Source of the DNA: Alectoria sarmentosa
Taxonomy: Eukaryota; Ascomycota; Lecanoromycetes; Lecanorales; Parmeliaceae
Direction of reading: 5' to 3'
Assembly (NCBI GenBank): GCA_009733775.1
Contig: WOGZ01000015.1
Location: 1 to 64,000 of the forward strand
Length of the DNA stretch: 64,000 bases
A model generated the notes under the pieces. That model did not search any database. It was not told the DNA's origin and saw nothing but the letters and a program-made list of their open reading frames with translations. Positions 36,746 to 48,400 of this stretch are shown piece by piece. Every line of letters begins with the position of its first letter. The stretch's first letter is position 1. The position numbers were made by a program, and so were the translations under genes.

Positions 36746-38212
36746 AATGAAATCTCGAAAATATTCAATAAAACGATGATTACGATAATTAAAATAATGT
36801 TTATATAATCGAAATTACCACTATTCTTTTAAATAAAAACGATAATATATATATATTACATTTATAACAAACTCTTTATCAAAAAAAGTAAATTATTTAA
36901 AAAATAATAAATAAGAATAATGTCAAATCTCAATAATGAAAAAGTATTTGAATATATATATAAAATGTTTTTATTTAAAAAACAACGACGAAATAAATTA
37001 TATAATATAAATTATTTGAAAATATATATCGAGTATTATTCGAAAACTTAATATCGTATTTATAAATCTAATAAAAATCGATTTAAATAATTTACGAATA
37101 TAATTTTCTATAAGCATCGAAAAGACTTAAAATTGTTATTTGAAAATTTATTTTCAAAATTCGACTTTGTGCGTGCAAAGAAAACATTTATGTTATTTAA
37201 TAACGACGATATTATTAATAATGCCGTCGAGATAATAAATAAATATATATTTAACGACGACGATAATTAAAAAAACGATAAGATTTTAATTAATAATATC
37301 ACATCGTCGTCGATAAATGAATAAAATAATAATTTAAAAAAATCAATATCAAAGAGAGATTCTCATTAAGCAATTTTCAATCATTATAAAAAAGATTTAC
37401 AACCTCGTTTATTAAACAATAATAATGAAAAAACTTCTTTTTTCGCAATTAATGAAATTTTGAAGGTCTCAAATAAACGTCGAATAATCGAAATTTCGAT
37501 TTCTCAAACCGAGTCTGACTCGATCTCAAATGTTATTATTATAAATTTAACATTTATTCTCATATTAAGAGACAATATACGACGCTCTATAAAGTTTACA
37601 ATTATATTTATCAAATCGTCGCGTATTCGTAAAACGAACAATCGTATAAAATTTGATAAAATCTTTAATTTCAAAAATCAAGCACACATCGCATAACATT
37701 TCGAACTTATAATTTATAAAAAAATCATCAACGAATCTAATACGCTTAAATGAAAATTTACTATTATCAAATAAATTATCGATTCAATAATTAATAATAT
37801 TTAAAAGTTTAATAATTTACTCATCGAGCGCAAGTTTATCAATTATAAATAAATGTTTAAAATCAAATATAATTTCGATAAAATCATCGATTAATATAAA
37901 GCAAAATTAATTATCAAAGAATATTCATAAATAAAAAAAATAAATTACGATAAAACGTTTATATTTACTCTCAAATTTAAATTATTAAAATTATTATTCG
38001 TTTTAACAATTTATTTGAATTTATTAATTTATTAATTAAACGTTAACAACGCGTATTTTAATAGCGATTTATATAACGAAATTTACATAATAATATCGCT
38101 CGAATATTCAAATGTTATTAATAATAAAATGCTTCGTTTATTAAAAAAATTGTACGATTTTAAATAATCGACTCGTATTTAAAATATAAAGTTCGAAAAA
38201 ATTATTATTAAA

Positions 38213-38851
38213 ATGAAATTCAAACTTATATTCTCGAATAAATGTATTTATATTCGAATCATAAATTTAAAATTAATTATCGTCGCTTTTTATATCGACG
38301 ATATTTTTATCTTTATTATAATTAAAATCTTAATAAATATTATTAAAAACGATATTAAAACATTTTTCAAAATGAAAAACTTCGATTTAATCGATAAAAT
38401 ATTCGATATTCAAATATATTATATCGCTATTATCTTAACTCTTAATTAATTATAATATATTTAAAAGATTTTTTATAAATATAAAATGAAATAATGCATT
38501 TCGATTATTATATTATTCGATAAATACGAAATAATTAAGATTACGCGCTTCAACGAAGAACGTATTAATTAATTAAATTATTAAAAACGTATTAAAAATC
38601 TTATATATCTTATAATTGATACACGATCTGATTTAATCTTTGTGATCGATAAATTAAATCAATTTTATTATGATTTTATTGTGCGTTACTTGAATATAAT
38701 CAATCGAATATTCAAATATATTATCGATATTATTAAATATAATCTACGATTTTATAAAAAAAAACACTTTATCGTTTATTTAAATTCGATTTATGATAAC
38801 GATAAAGCGAATAAAAAATTCATTTATAAATATATTTTATTACGAGATTAA
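38213..38851 (+). pseudogene. Copia reverse transcriptase and RNase H relic
   Basis: The frame at 38213-38449 contains LIIVAFYIDDIFIF, the YVDD active-site box of copia reverse transcriptase (as YIDD at 38291-38302), and further on KNFDLIDKIFDIQI, the MKDLG-like segment. The frame at 38642-38851 has KLNQFYYDF and RIFKYIIDIIKYNLRF, the copia connection/RNase H entry. The pieces are separated by stop codons. Confidence 0.88.
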
Positions 38852-39273
38852 GCGATTTATATTTAAAATAATAAAAAGCAAAGAAATATCGTTACATTTA
38901 TTATTAAAATTAAATACGTCGCTTTTATCGAGATTATTAAAATAATAATATAAATTACACGATAACTTTAAAAATTACACTTTCGAACTTTTAAAAACGA
39001 TTCGATTCGTTTATTCGACGATAATAAAAATAATCTTACTCTCATTAAAAACTTTAAGTATCATTAACGCATTAAATATATTAATATTTAATATCACTAT
39101 ATGCGAAAGATCTTAATTAATAATGAAATTATTATAAACTTCGTATTTATAAATAATTAAATCGCAAATATACTCATTAAACCTTTAATCAAATAATTTT
39201 TTAAACGATATAAACGATTAATAAATGTATATAATTTTCATTAATCGAAATAAGCGAATTTATAAAGAGAGAA

Positions 39274-39600
39274 TGTTATTTAAACTCTTTTATTAAGTAA
39301 TAAACTCGCTTATATGTGTCATACGAAGGACTCATATGAATCATATGAATTCGACAAATGATCATGAAAGTAATACCCCTGAGTTCGCCACTTTTCGATA
39401 AGGAACCCATAGGAATTCGACAATTGTCTGGGTCCGATTTCGGGGCCCCTTTGTTCTATATAAACTGGATCATGGCCGCCTCCATGCTTTTCTCTTTATG
39501 CTGTTTAGACACGATCATTACCATAGTCATAGTCACAATCTACTACTATTGAAACCACTCGGCTACTAGTTATTCCGCTCCGCAATCTGTTCCCGCAACA
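39274..39600 (+). repeat. Right LTR (inner half mutated, outer half intact)
   Basis: Mirror image of the left LTR's state: its inner 5' part (39274-39420) is mutated, while its outer 3' part (39440-39600) keeps GC-rich sequence such as ggccgcctcc. Ends CCCGCAACA, then ATATG. Confidence 0.92.
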
Positions 39601-39605
39601 ATATG
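39601..39605 (+). repeat. Target site duplication (right), ATATG
   Basis: Exact copy of 31973-31977, marking the right edge of the copia insertion. Confidence 0.9.
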
Positions 39606-39830
39606 TGCAAACTACTTTCTAAGCCCCGGCCCTTTAGCGCGTCGCCAAGATTCAGCCTGATTCTGAAAGTCTGAAACCGAGGGCGTCATTGGCCCTCACA
39701 AGACATGTTTTTGACGCTCAACAACTATCTCCAGACTATTGCGAGCTTTTCAGAAGTCCACATTGACTAACCCACTTCTATACGTTTTTATTTCTATGAG
39801 GATCTATGTTGAACCCGCACGTGGTTCCAG

Positions 39831-42800
39831 AGCTTGGTCAACAGATACCCCGAGATCGTGGACGAAGCCCTTGAGCCCTCGATGTCTACATCTTCCACAC
39901 AGTCTCGAGGAATCAACAAGCGCTTCAACAGCCTACAGAATGGGCACCCCGCTCGCAGCGACTCGTACTCTAACAAAAAGGTCATTAGTCATAATGACGC
40001 CTATCTTTACGCTCTACGAGTAGCCTACCTGGCATACCTCGTGCAGCCTCGGGCTCGACGAACACAGCATGTACCGGCGCCAGCAGCACCGATACAGCGC
40101 TCCTCCACCTCCATAAATGATTTGATGAAGGACTTTAGTTTGGTGCGGGATTCTAAGAGCACAAAGTTTCCCCATGGCTTCATGGCGGAGCTCGAGAAGC
40201 GCTTGACGGGGGTCTTGATGGGAAAGGAGAAGAGACCAGAATATAATGATGCTGCTGTCAAACGGACTTTTGCCGCCTTCTTCAATGCCTTCTCTGAGCC
40301 AAACTTTAAGAAACGAATGGAAAAAGATAGACGAGTGGAGGACCTTGTGCTTATCTTCTTCTCCAATGCGACGAAAGAACTATCGAAGGGCAAGCAACAG
40401 GGAGATGATGCCTGGAAATTGATGGTTGATCGACACCTCGCTCTCTTTGTCCGTCTGGTCAGTCTGGTGCTGAAGGATCATGACTGGGTCAGAGATCGAC
40501 CAGACCTTACAAATCGGCTTGCCACCCTGGAAAGCAAATTACTGGCGCACGACCAAGATCTAACAGCAGCACCAACGAGGAATGGCGCTACCGGAGGTAC
40601 AAATGTTGAAGTTGAAGTGGCTTTGAGCTACGACGTCAAGGACATGCCGCTTGTGCAAGTGGTTGCACGAATCTTCGGTCTCAGAAACACCATGGTGCAG
40701 TCCGATATCAACAAATATAGGTCGGTATGGACCGAGAAAGCTGCGCTTCAAGATTTGAAAACGTATCAGACGTTCCTCAATCTCAATTCTCGGAAGACTT
40801 TGCGCAGCGATGACTTCGACCTTGACGAAGCTTACGACCAATGGAAAAAGGGAGAAATCCATGACCTTTCCCAGATGATGTTGGCAATTATGCAATCTAA
40901 TCCGGAGTTGGCAAAGAGCACGACGGGAAGCCTGCCTCAGTTCAACCACAGGACCAATGGCTCAGATGCGTCTGACCTTCAGTATCCAGACCGGAGGACC
41001 TCGGATTATTCTGAGGCTTCATCTTATGTCATTGATCAGCCGGTGGACATGACCAACCTGAGCTCTCGTAGTCAAAGCCCGGACTCATCCACCGACGAAG
41101 ATAAGACATTTACCTACCTGCCATCAGATACAAGGGCCTACTATCACTTCATTGTAACCCAAGCCTTGGCTTATGACCTCAATGACAAAGACCTTCAAAC
41201 CCCAACGCTAGAAGGTAGAGGCGACTCGCTGCCCGCCAAGCTCCTTTCGAAGCAATCCACCGAGCTACTCAACGAGATATGTCTTCGCTGGCGTATACCA
41301 TATGTTTCTCGAGTCATACTTTTCCTGGATGTTGTCCGTGAGAAATTTGTTGATCAGGAGATCACCCTTGATACCCTAGATGCTGCTTTCAATGTTATAA
41401 AGGAGCCCCCTCAGGAAAACCGCAAACACCCGAATATCATGTCCTCGGTCCTACTTGACCGATCGAAATGGCTCTTGGCAGACACTGTCCTCAACCAGCA
41501 AATTCTAGCCGCTTTGCATGTGGCTCTATTACGAGACTTATACGATGTGCTGCAACATTGTTATGAGCCGAAACCGCCGAGCGTAGGGCCTATCGTATAC
41601 ATTTTGGAACATCATATCTATGATGACCCCGGCTTCTCAAAAACCCAGGAGGATCTCGACGTCTATAGAGACCAGCTTTATCAGGGATTACAAGGCAAGG
41701 CGCACGAGATGTACAGAGCCTTTCTTCAGAAGGAAGTCCCAATTGACCAGAATAGCTGGGAATTTTTCCATGTGATTGAATTGGGCAAGATGGTCGTTGC
41801 GTTAGCTCAAAGGATACAGAGGCGGTATCGAAATAACCCTGAGGTCATGGGGTACGTGTAATGCCTACAGTCCATATGAGAGACTGCTTACGTGGGGTTC
41901 CAGGGTAAACCCGTTGACCGCTCTGGTTGGGACGATTCTACCCCTTTACGCGGAAGATGCTCGCGATATTATCAAACGAATTTTGGATCTTGCCAAAGAA
42001 AAAAACGAGGAAGTACCCATTGAGGATGGCTTCCAATTATACGGGGAGTTGGTCGAAATCCGGCGGATCCACGGCGAGTGTCTTCCAAAGTGAGTCCAGC
42101 CAGGTTTACAGCAGTCACCGAAGTTCTTTTTAATAACTGATTAGCGTTGCGTTCGCGTTCCATATTGAGGGGGACCTTGCGGAGTTTGTGTGGCGCTGGA
42201 TTCTTATGACCGAGTCTTCGATTCTTGACTGGGTAGACCAGGCAATCAAGCAAGACAACTTTCGCGTACGAACGGAGAACAACGAAATCCCGACTGAGGA
42301 CCAGCGACATAGCCTTTCGGTCATCGACATCTTCAGCTCCTTCAACCAAACGATAGACCGGATAGTACAGCTTAACTGGGACGACGATCTTCAGTACGCA
42401 AAATTTATGACCGCATTAGCCAAAGTGGTTGGGGCGGGAGTTGCTAGATATTGTGAAGTCCTCGAACAAAGGTTCAGCAAGGAGATGGATCGATTGACTC
42501 CGGAGCAAGAAGCTGCAAGGAATCAAAGTACGCAGGAAAAGTGGCTTTCGTTGGCAAAGGACGCGTGGAACAACAAGGAGAAAATTGAGCCGTTCAACTT
42601 CTTCCCGGAGGTTTGTAGATACTCTGAACCATTAGACTTTGCAATGCTAAAATTGCCTCTAGTCCTTCGTGAAGCTCAACAACATTGACTTTGCCGCTGC
42701 TCAGCTTGACAAACTGGAACATGAGGTAAATGTGGATGCATGTGCCGCCGTAATCCAGAGCCATGCGCCACCGGTCAGTCAGCGGCAGAAGAAGGTCAAC

Positions 42801-44196
42801 AACTACGTCTTCACTATTAAGATAGTTGAAGCAGAGGACCTTAAAGCTTGTGATGTTGGCGGCTACAGTGATCCTTATGTTGTGCTTGGCGATGAGTATC
42901 AGAAGCGCTTGGCCAAAACGAGGATCATATATCGCAATCTGAACCCACGTTGGGATGAGACGGTCGACATTACGACGCAAGGGCCTTTGAATATCATCGC
43001 TACAGTCTGGGACTGGGATGCCATGGGTGACCATGATTGTGTTGGCAGAGCTTCTCTTAAGCTGGATCCATCGCACTTTGGTGACTTTCTACCCAGAGAA
43101 TACTGGCTTGATCTTGACAGCCAAGGTCGTATTCTACTACGGGTAAGTATGGAGGGTGAACGTGATGACATTCAATTCCACTTCGGGAAGGCCTTCAGGA
43201 CTCTGAAGCGGACGGAGAGGGACATGACAAGGCAGATCACAGACAAGGTGTGTTGGGTTTTTAGACATTTGGAGTTCGCTGACATATGTGCAGCTCTCTG
43301 CATACATCAACCACTGCCTCTCACGTCGTGCTTTGCGCAGCCTACTCTCAAAGGGCATAACAATGTCTTCTGTATCAAATTATTTCAATCGAAACAAACA
43401 ACCTCAAACGACTCAGCCACCAAGCGAAGCCGAAATCACCAATGCCTTGAAACCCCTTTTTGAATATTTCGATGACAATTTCGCCATCATGAACCAGACT
43501 TTGACCAGTGCTTCGATGGTAGCGGTCATGACAAGACTATGGAAAGAAGTCCTGGTCACTTTAGAGACCCTACTAGTTCCTCCACTATCCGATAAATCCT
43601 CTCAACAACGCCAACTGAGCCAACAAGAGCTCGATATTGTCTTCAAATGGCTCCAATATCTCTTCGACTTCTTCCACGCCGTAGACGAAGAGACCGGAGA
43701 AGCCAATGGCGTCCCACTCGACGTGCTCCGATCTCCCAAATATTTCGACATCACTACCCTGAACTTCTTCTACTTTGAGGCTACCGAGTCTTTGATGCGC
43801 ACCTCAGAGCGTATGGCCTCCGCCACTGCTCTCCGCCAAAATAACCAACGCAGCAATCGTCTCTCGGCCCCTGTGACTGCCTCCTCCCACGCTTTCGGCG
43901 GTGCCGCTGGCCTGGTGGGTTTGCCATCGACGCGGAGATCCAAGAGTGTCATGCACTCACGCAATCTTGGGACTATGAAGAAGGCAAAACAGGAGAAGTG
44001 GAAAGAGGCACAGGCTGACCCTAATGATGACATGATACTAAGGATACTACGAATGAGACCGGAGGCCGAGCGGTACTTAAAGGATCGAAGCAGGCAAAAA
44101 GAGAGACTTGCTGCGGCGGCGGCTGCTGAACTTATCGTACGGCAGAGTCTGCTGGCTGGTGGGGGAAGAATGATGGGAAATTTACCGAGACGTTAA
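39831..44196 (+). CDS. Munc13/Ync13-like C2 domain protein (MUN-C2-MHD2)
   Basis: Exons, all in phase with GT-AG junctions: 39831-41851, 41904-42089, 42145-42610, 42663-43247 and 43294-44196; about 1386 residues, near the usual 1250-1400 for fungal relatives. The start is not resolved: the first exon begins after a likely acceptor (ttccag), and 39640-39740 holds a possible preceding coding piece (VFDAQQLSPDYCELF). Conserved blocks: YLYALRVAYLAYLVQPRARR, the NDLMKDFSLVRDSKSTK segment, MHD1-like helices around NQQILAALHVALLRDLY. The C2 domain begins NYVFTIKIVEAEDL and has GYSDPYVVLG and VWDWDAMGDHD, whose Asp residues are Ca2+ loop ligands. Then comes the MHD2-like part (LSAYINHCLSRRALRSLL). 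Family role: vesicle priming or exocytosis and septum integrity at the plasma membrane (fission yeast Ync13). A copia LTR ends only about 230 bp upstream. Confidence 0.9.
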
Positions 44197-44513
44197 CGCA
44201 ATGTGGTTTGTGCGGTCCTCGCAGTTCTTGGTCGGCGTCTGGGTCTAGGATCACGTGAGTGGCGGTGTATGGTGATACCCTGGGTATCTAGGGTCATATC
44301 GAAGGGTCTGGAGGCGTCCATTGCTTCGGGTTTGTTGAGCATAGCATAGCAAGAGCGCAGACACTTGAGATAGATGCCGAAGTAGGATACTAGCACACCC
44401 CGGACAGCAATCAAGCCTTTGAAATCTGTGGTATTCTGCCACGAAGATGCAGCTCATGTAAAGTGGCCTGTCCACTCTGGAACGCCGTTAAAGAATCGTC
44501 CTTCCTTTCACCC

Positions 44514-45034
44514 TCAATCCACCCCATCCTCTGTCCTCGCCTACACTTGGTCTTAGTTACCATATATGCAAAATCACGCCGAGACTGTTTACTCACCAGC
44601 ACAGCCCCCTCCCCTCCCAACTCCCGATCCAAACCCCCCTCATACCCCCTCCTCACCGCGGGCATATCAGGATAATACACCCCCACCACAGTCACCAGCC
44701 CTAGAAACGTCGCCACAAAGGTTCCCAAACAAATAGCTCCCCATCCAGGCTTGAAATGTGTATACTCTTCCGGCGAAAACATGCCAAGAATATCGTTGTC
44801 TTCGTGTACCGGCTCGCCATAGTTGCGCCGTTCTTGCTTGTCCCACCAGTCGGCGTAGGGATCACGGAATTGGCGGGGGATTGCAGGTGGATTGACGTAG
44901 CCGCCATTCATGTTGGGGTCCTCGATATCGGCTTGAGAGAGATAGCGGATTTGTGGGTGGTGGGTGAGGGGGCCGACGGGCGTGCGCAGCAGTCGGGTCA
45001 GGGGTCGCGCTGTTGCAAGGCGTCGAGTGAGCAT
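44514..45034 (-). CDS. NDUFB8: Mitochondrial complex I subunit NDUFB8 homologue
   Basis: Two exons, 45034-44597 and 44540-44514, joined in phase; 154 residues. The basic, Ser/Arg-rich N-terminus (LTRRLATARPLTRLLRT) is a mitochondrial presequence. The conserved block DPNMNGGYVNPPAIPRQFRD is followed by WWDKQERRNYGEPVHEDND and LGMFSPEEYTHF, and then by one membrane helix, AICLGTFVATFLGLVTVVGV. The short last exon gives an ARTEDGVD tail. The product is an accessory subunit of the membrane arm of NADH:ubiquinone oxidoreductase. It is transcribed divergently from SWR1 across about 460 bp. Start: the ATG at 45034; an in-frame GTG just upstream is not used. Confidence 0.92.
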
Positions 45035-45497
45035 CTGCACTCGATTAATACTCTAATCCCCGGCGTTCAGATCAGTTAGAGACCCACCTTGGAAATGGTT
45101 GCACTGTCGCGCAGTGTCTCATTCGAATACTGACACGGTGGTGACGGCTTGGAAGGTGCGAGTGAAGGTGAGGTAAGCGCCAAGATTAAATGGCTGAATG
45201 GGGTAAGGCGTGATGGAAAGGCCGGAGAGCCGGAGTCAAGAGTGGAAGTCTGAGTGCGAGTGTCGCCCAAATTCACCCAAATTAAAAATTGATCAACATT
45301 AGGCACATCATACAGTACATTTTCTTTGGCCTCTACACAACCAATCAGACCCGTGGTCCCTCTCAAATTTCGCCAGTGAAATGGTCTCGTATCAAGCTTT
45401 GATTTGATCCATCAATCACCAAAATTAGATGTGTTTTGATGGATGTTCGGGGGGGTCGTCGAGTAAGGATTGATGATTTGGTCATCTCACGCCAGAA
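45035..45497. promoter_or_regulatory. Divergent promoter region between NDUFB8 (-) and SWR1 (+)
   Basis: Both genes start outward from this 463-bp interval, so it must hold both promoters. It has T/C-rich and A-rich stretches; no single TATA box or known factor site is convincing. A minus-strand frame here (45076-45366) looks like untranslated sequence. Confidence 0.5.
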
Positions 45498-48400
45498 ATG
45501 CAAACCGAGGCGCCGCTGGAAAACGGCGACGCTTCAAACCACGTCAACCATCAACCCAATGGACTCGATCATTCAACAACACCACCACCTCAACCTTTAC
45601 CTGAAGAAGTCTCGCATGTGAATAGTGAATCTTTCTCAGAAAGTGGAGATATCCCGCATGAAGAGGACAATGGCATTGATGCGCCTCCAAACAAAAAGCG
45701 GAAGCTCACAGATCCTCCAACGGGGAAGAGATCCGCGCCAGGATCACGGCCTATCTCACCGCCCTGGAAGAGAATTGCAGTGGAAGGACCTACATCGTTC
45801 GTGGAAGAGGGCAGAAGAAAGTCTTCCCGTACGAATTACGTGCCTGTCGGGCTCCTCTCACAGGCGGACAAACGGAAAACGCGTGCTGCTATAAATCAGG
45901 GTTCTCCTGTCAACAAGAGCAAATATGGAGGCGCCTACAAAGGTTCGCCCTTGACTACCTCCGCCTCGCCGCAAAGGCAAACGCCCAGCAATGCCAAGTT
46001 ACCCCAATCGGCTGGTAGGCCCGCCGTCAACACTGTTGGCAGACCGCCGACTAAAAGAAGCAAGCCTCCAAGTGCTCCTACAACATCCGATGACGCCCCC
46101 CAACCACCCAAAAGATCTCATAAGAAAAAGATACGGCCGCCTCCCGAATCTCCCATACCGTCTCACTCACCTCAACCATCAAACCCTCATCAGACTCGCC
46201 GAGCCGCCCGCGGCTCTGAGATTGGAACAACACCGAGTAGAGCACAAGGGCCGACCACAAATGGTTGGCATGCCAATGAGGAAGACACTGAAGATAACGA
46301 GGAGGCGGAAGAGCTTGTCGAAATAGACCCCAACCAACGATTTCAACGATTGAGTCTCACGGTTCGCATGCCAACGGTGAACGTACAACATCCAGGTCAT
46401 GTGCTTCCAATACGGAAATTCGAATCGTTCCAAGAGTGGTTTGAGAAGGAAGGCAGGCTTGGGCTTGAAGTTGGAGACCCAGATTCAAACATGACTGAAC
46501 GATCAGCTTCTGAGGAAGCGCGCTTAAGGACCCGCATTAATGAAGCCGCTAAGCCAGGGGGTCTACTCAGCGAAGACCGGTGTTCATTCTACAAGCCAGA
46601 GAAATTCGATCCTCCGCCTCGGCAATACACCAACCAAGACCGCCTAGCTGCGCACGCCGTATACTTCCAAAAATTGTTGGGTCAAGAAAACGCCAAACAT
46701 CGCAGAAATGCAAAGGAGTGTGCCCGTATGGTAGCCGACTTCGTTCAGCGTAGAGAGCAGGAGCAATACAAAACGTGGAAGCAGGGACAGCCTAGGACCG
46801 AGGAAGAGATTGCGCAAGAGCAACACGATGCGGCAAAGGAGGTCTGGGAACAGATCAGGGAAGATTTGAAAAGAAAATGGGCTATGGTCACTGAAATTGT
46901 GGAGGCAAATCGGCTTCAAAGATGGCAAGAAGAGCAAGAGCGCCTGGGTAAAGAAGCGTTGAATGAAGTAATAGACAAGTCGGAAGGCTACATGATGAAG
47001 CAAAGAACTCGCCGTACTTCCCACGGCAGCGACGAGGAATCTGCTGACGATGATGCGAGCAGTGATGAAGGATCAGGCTCTGGGTCGGAAGCAGACAGCG
47101 AAGATGAAGTCAACATGTCATCCAGTCAGTCTGGTAGTGACGAAGACCAAGCTGCTGTGGATGACGATGCAGGTCTTACCCAGGAGGAGCTACGTCAGAA
47201 ATACGCGACGGTCCCAGCTCTCGAAGAAGACCAGCCTTCAGACTCGAAGCAACAGGGCGGAGACCACATGGATACCAATGTATCTAGAGATGACCCGGCT
47301 CCTGATCAGACAAAGTCAGATCCTGCAATGGAAAACGACAAAACACCCTCGGCACCTGATTTGACCCATGACGAGCCTCCTCACAGTCCTGTTGCGTTGG
47401 ATGAAGTTGATGATGCTTTGATGGATGACAGCGACAGGAGCACAGACATGGATGATGATGACGATGACGATGATACGGGTGACAGTGATGAATCCTCGGA
47501 AGAGGATGCAAGCGATGACGAACAGAGCGCAGATGAAGCGCCAGCTGGCTTGCTTGGCTTCTTTTCGAAGGAGCAGCTCGAGCCCGACACGGAATTAGCG
47601 AACCAAGAGAATAACGACGCATCGCGAGACGAGGACGAGGCATCTGAAGACGAGGCCGAGGAAGTCTCTCTGATTCCAGATGCCACGCAGGGCCCGACAC
47701 CGTCTGCTACTACGAGTGAAGAACCACATACGGAAGTCCGCGAGGAGCAAGCTCTGAGCATTACTAGGTCCGGACGTGAAGTCGAAGCTACGACAGGCGC
47801 AAATACTGAATTGAGTACCTCAAAAGCTGCTGAAGAAAAGCCTCCTCCTCAAGACTTCAGATCGTTAATACAGGATACTTCATTGCCAACAACACCTATG
47901 TCAAACAATCCGTCGAAGACCCCTATACCATCTCTGCTCCGAGGCACGCTGAGAGAATATCAGCACTTCGGCCTTGACTGGCTTGCCGGACTCTATGCTG
48001 CCGGTACGAACGGAATTTTGGCAGATGAGATGGGTCTTGGGAAAACGATACAAACAATTGCCTTGCTTGCCCATCTCGCGGTTGAACACGAGGTTTGGGG
48101 GCCACATCTGATTGTTGTGCCGACAAGTGTCATGCTCAATTGGGAGATTGAATTCAAGAAGTTTCTTCCGGGTTTCAAAATCATAACCTATTATGGCACT
48201 CAGGAAGAGCGAAGGAAGAAGCGTCAGGGGTGGCTCAACGATGATAAATGGAATGTTTGGATCACGTCATATACCCTCATTACGAATGATCAGCAAATTT
48301 TCAAGAAAAAGGCCTGGCACTACATGATTCTCGACGAAGCTCACAACATCAAGAACTTCCAATCGCTGCGCTGGCAGACACTCTTGACTTTCCGAACTCG

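Larger units (their letters stand above)
31978..39600 (+). mobile_element. RIP-mutated Ty1/copia LTR retrotransposon with nested insertion
   Basis: The two 327-bp LTRs (31978-32304 and 39274-39600) align without a gap and are flanked by an exact 5-bp duplication. A purine run just before the right LTR (39264-39273, aaagagagaa) fits a polypurine tract. Relics of the pol order gag knuckle, integrase, reverse transcriptase, RNase H lie on the plus strand from 35.57 to 38.85 kb; that order is diagnostic for copia. All frames are broken by stops, mostly TAA, from C-to-T and G-to-A changes. Total length is 7.6 kb. About 2.2-2.4 kb of that (32778-35149) looks like a later nested insertion, leaving about 5.3 kb, the normal copia size. 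The element cannot encode its own transposition now. Confidence 0.93.

Noticed and set aside
45076..45366. 96-codon minus-strand frame upstream of NDUFB8
   Set aside because: Lies in the divergent promoter; more likely untranslated sequence than a separate gene.
47284..47761. Ser- and His-rich minus-strand frames
   Set aside because: They are antisense shadows of the acidic Asp/Glu repeats in SWR1.
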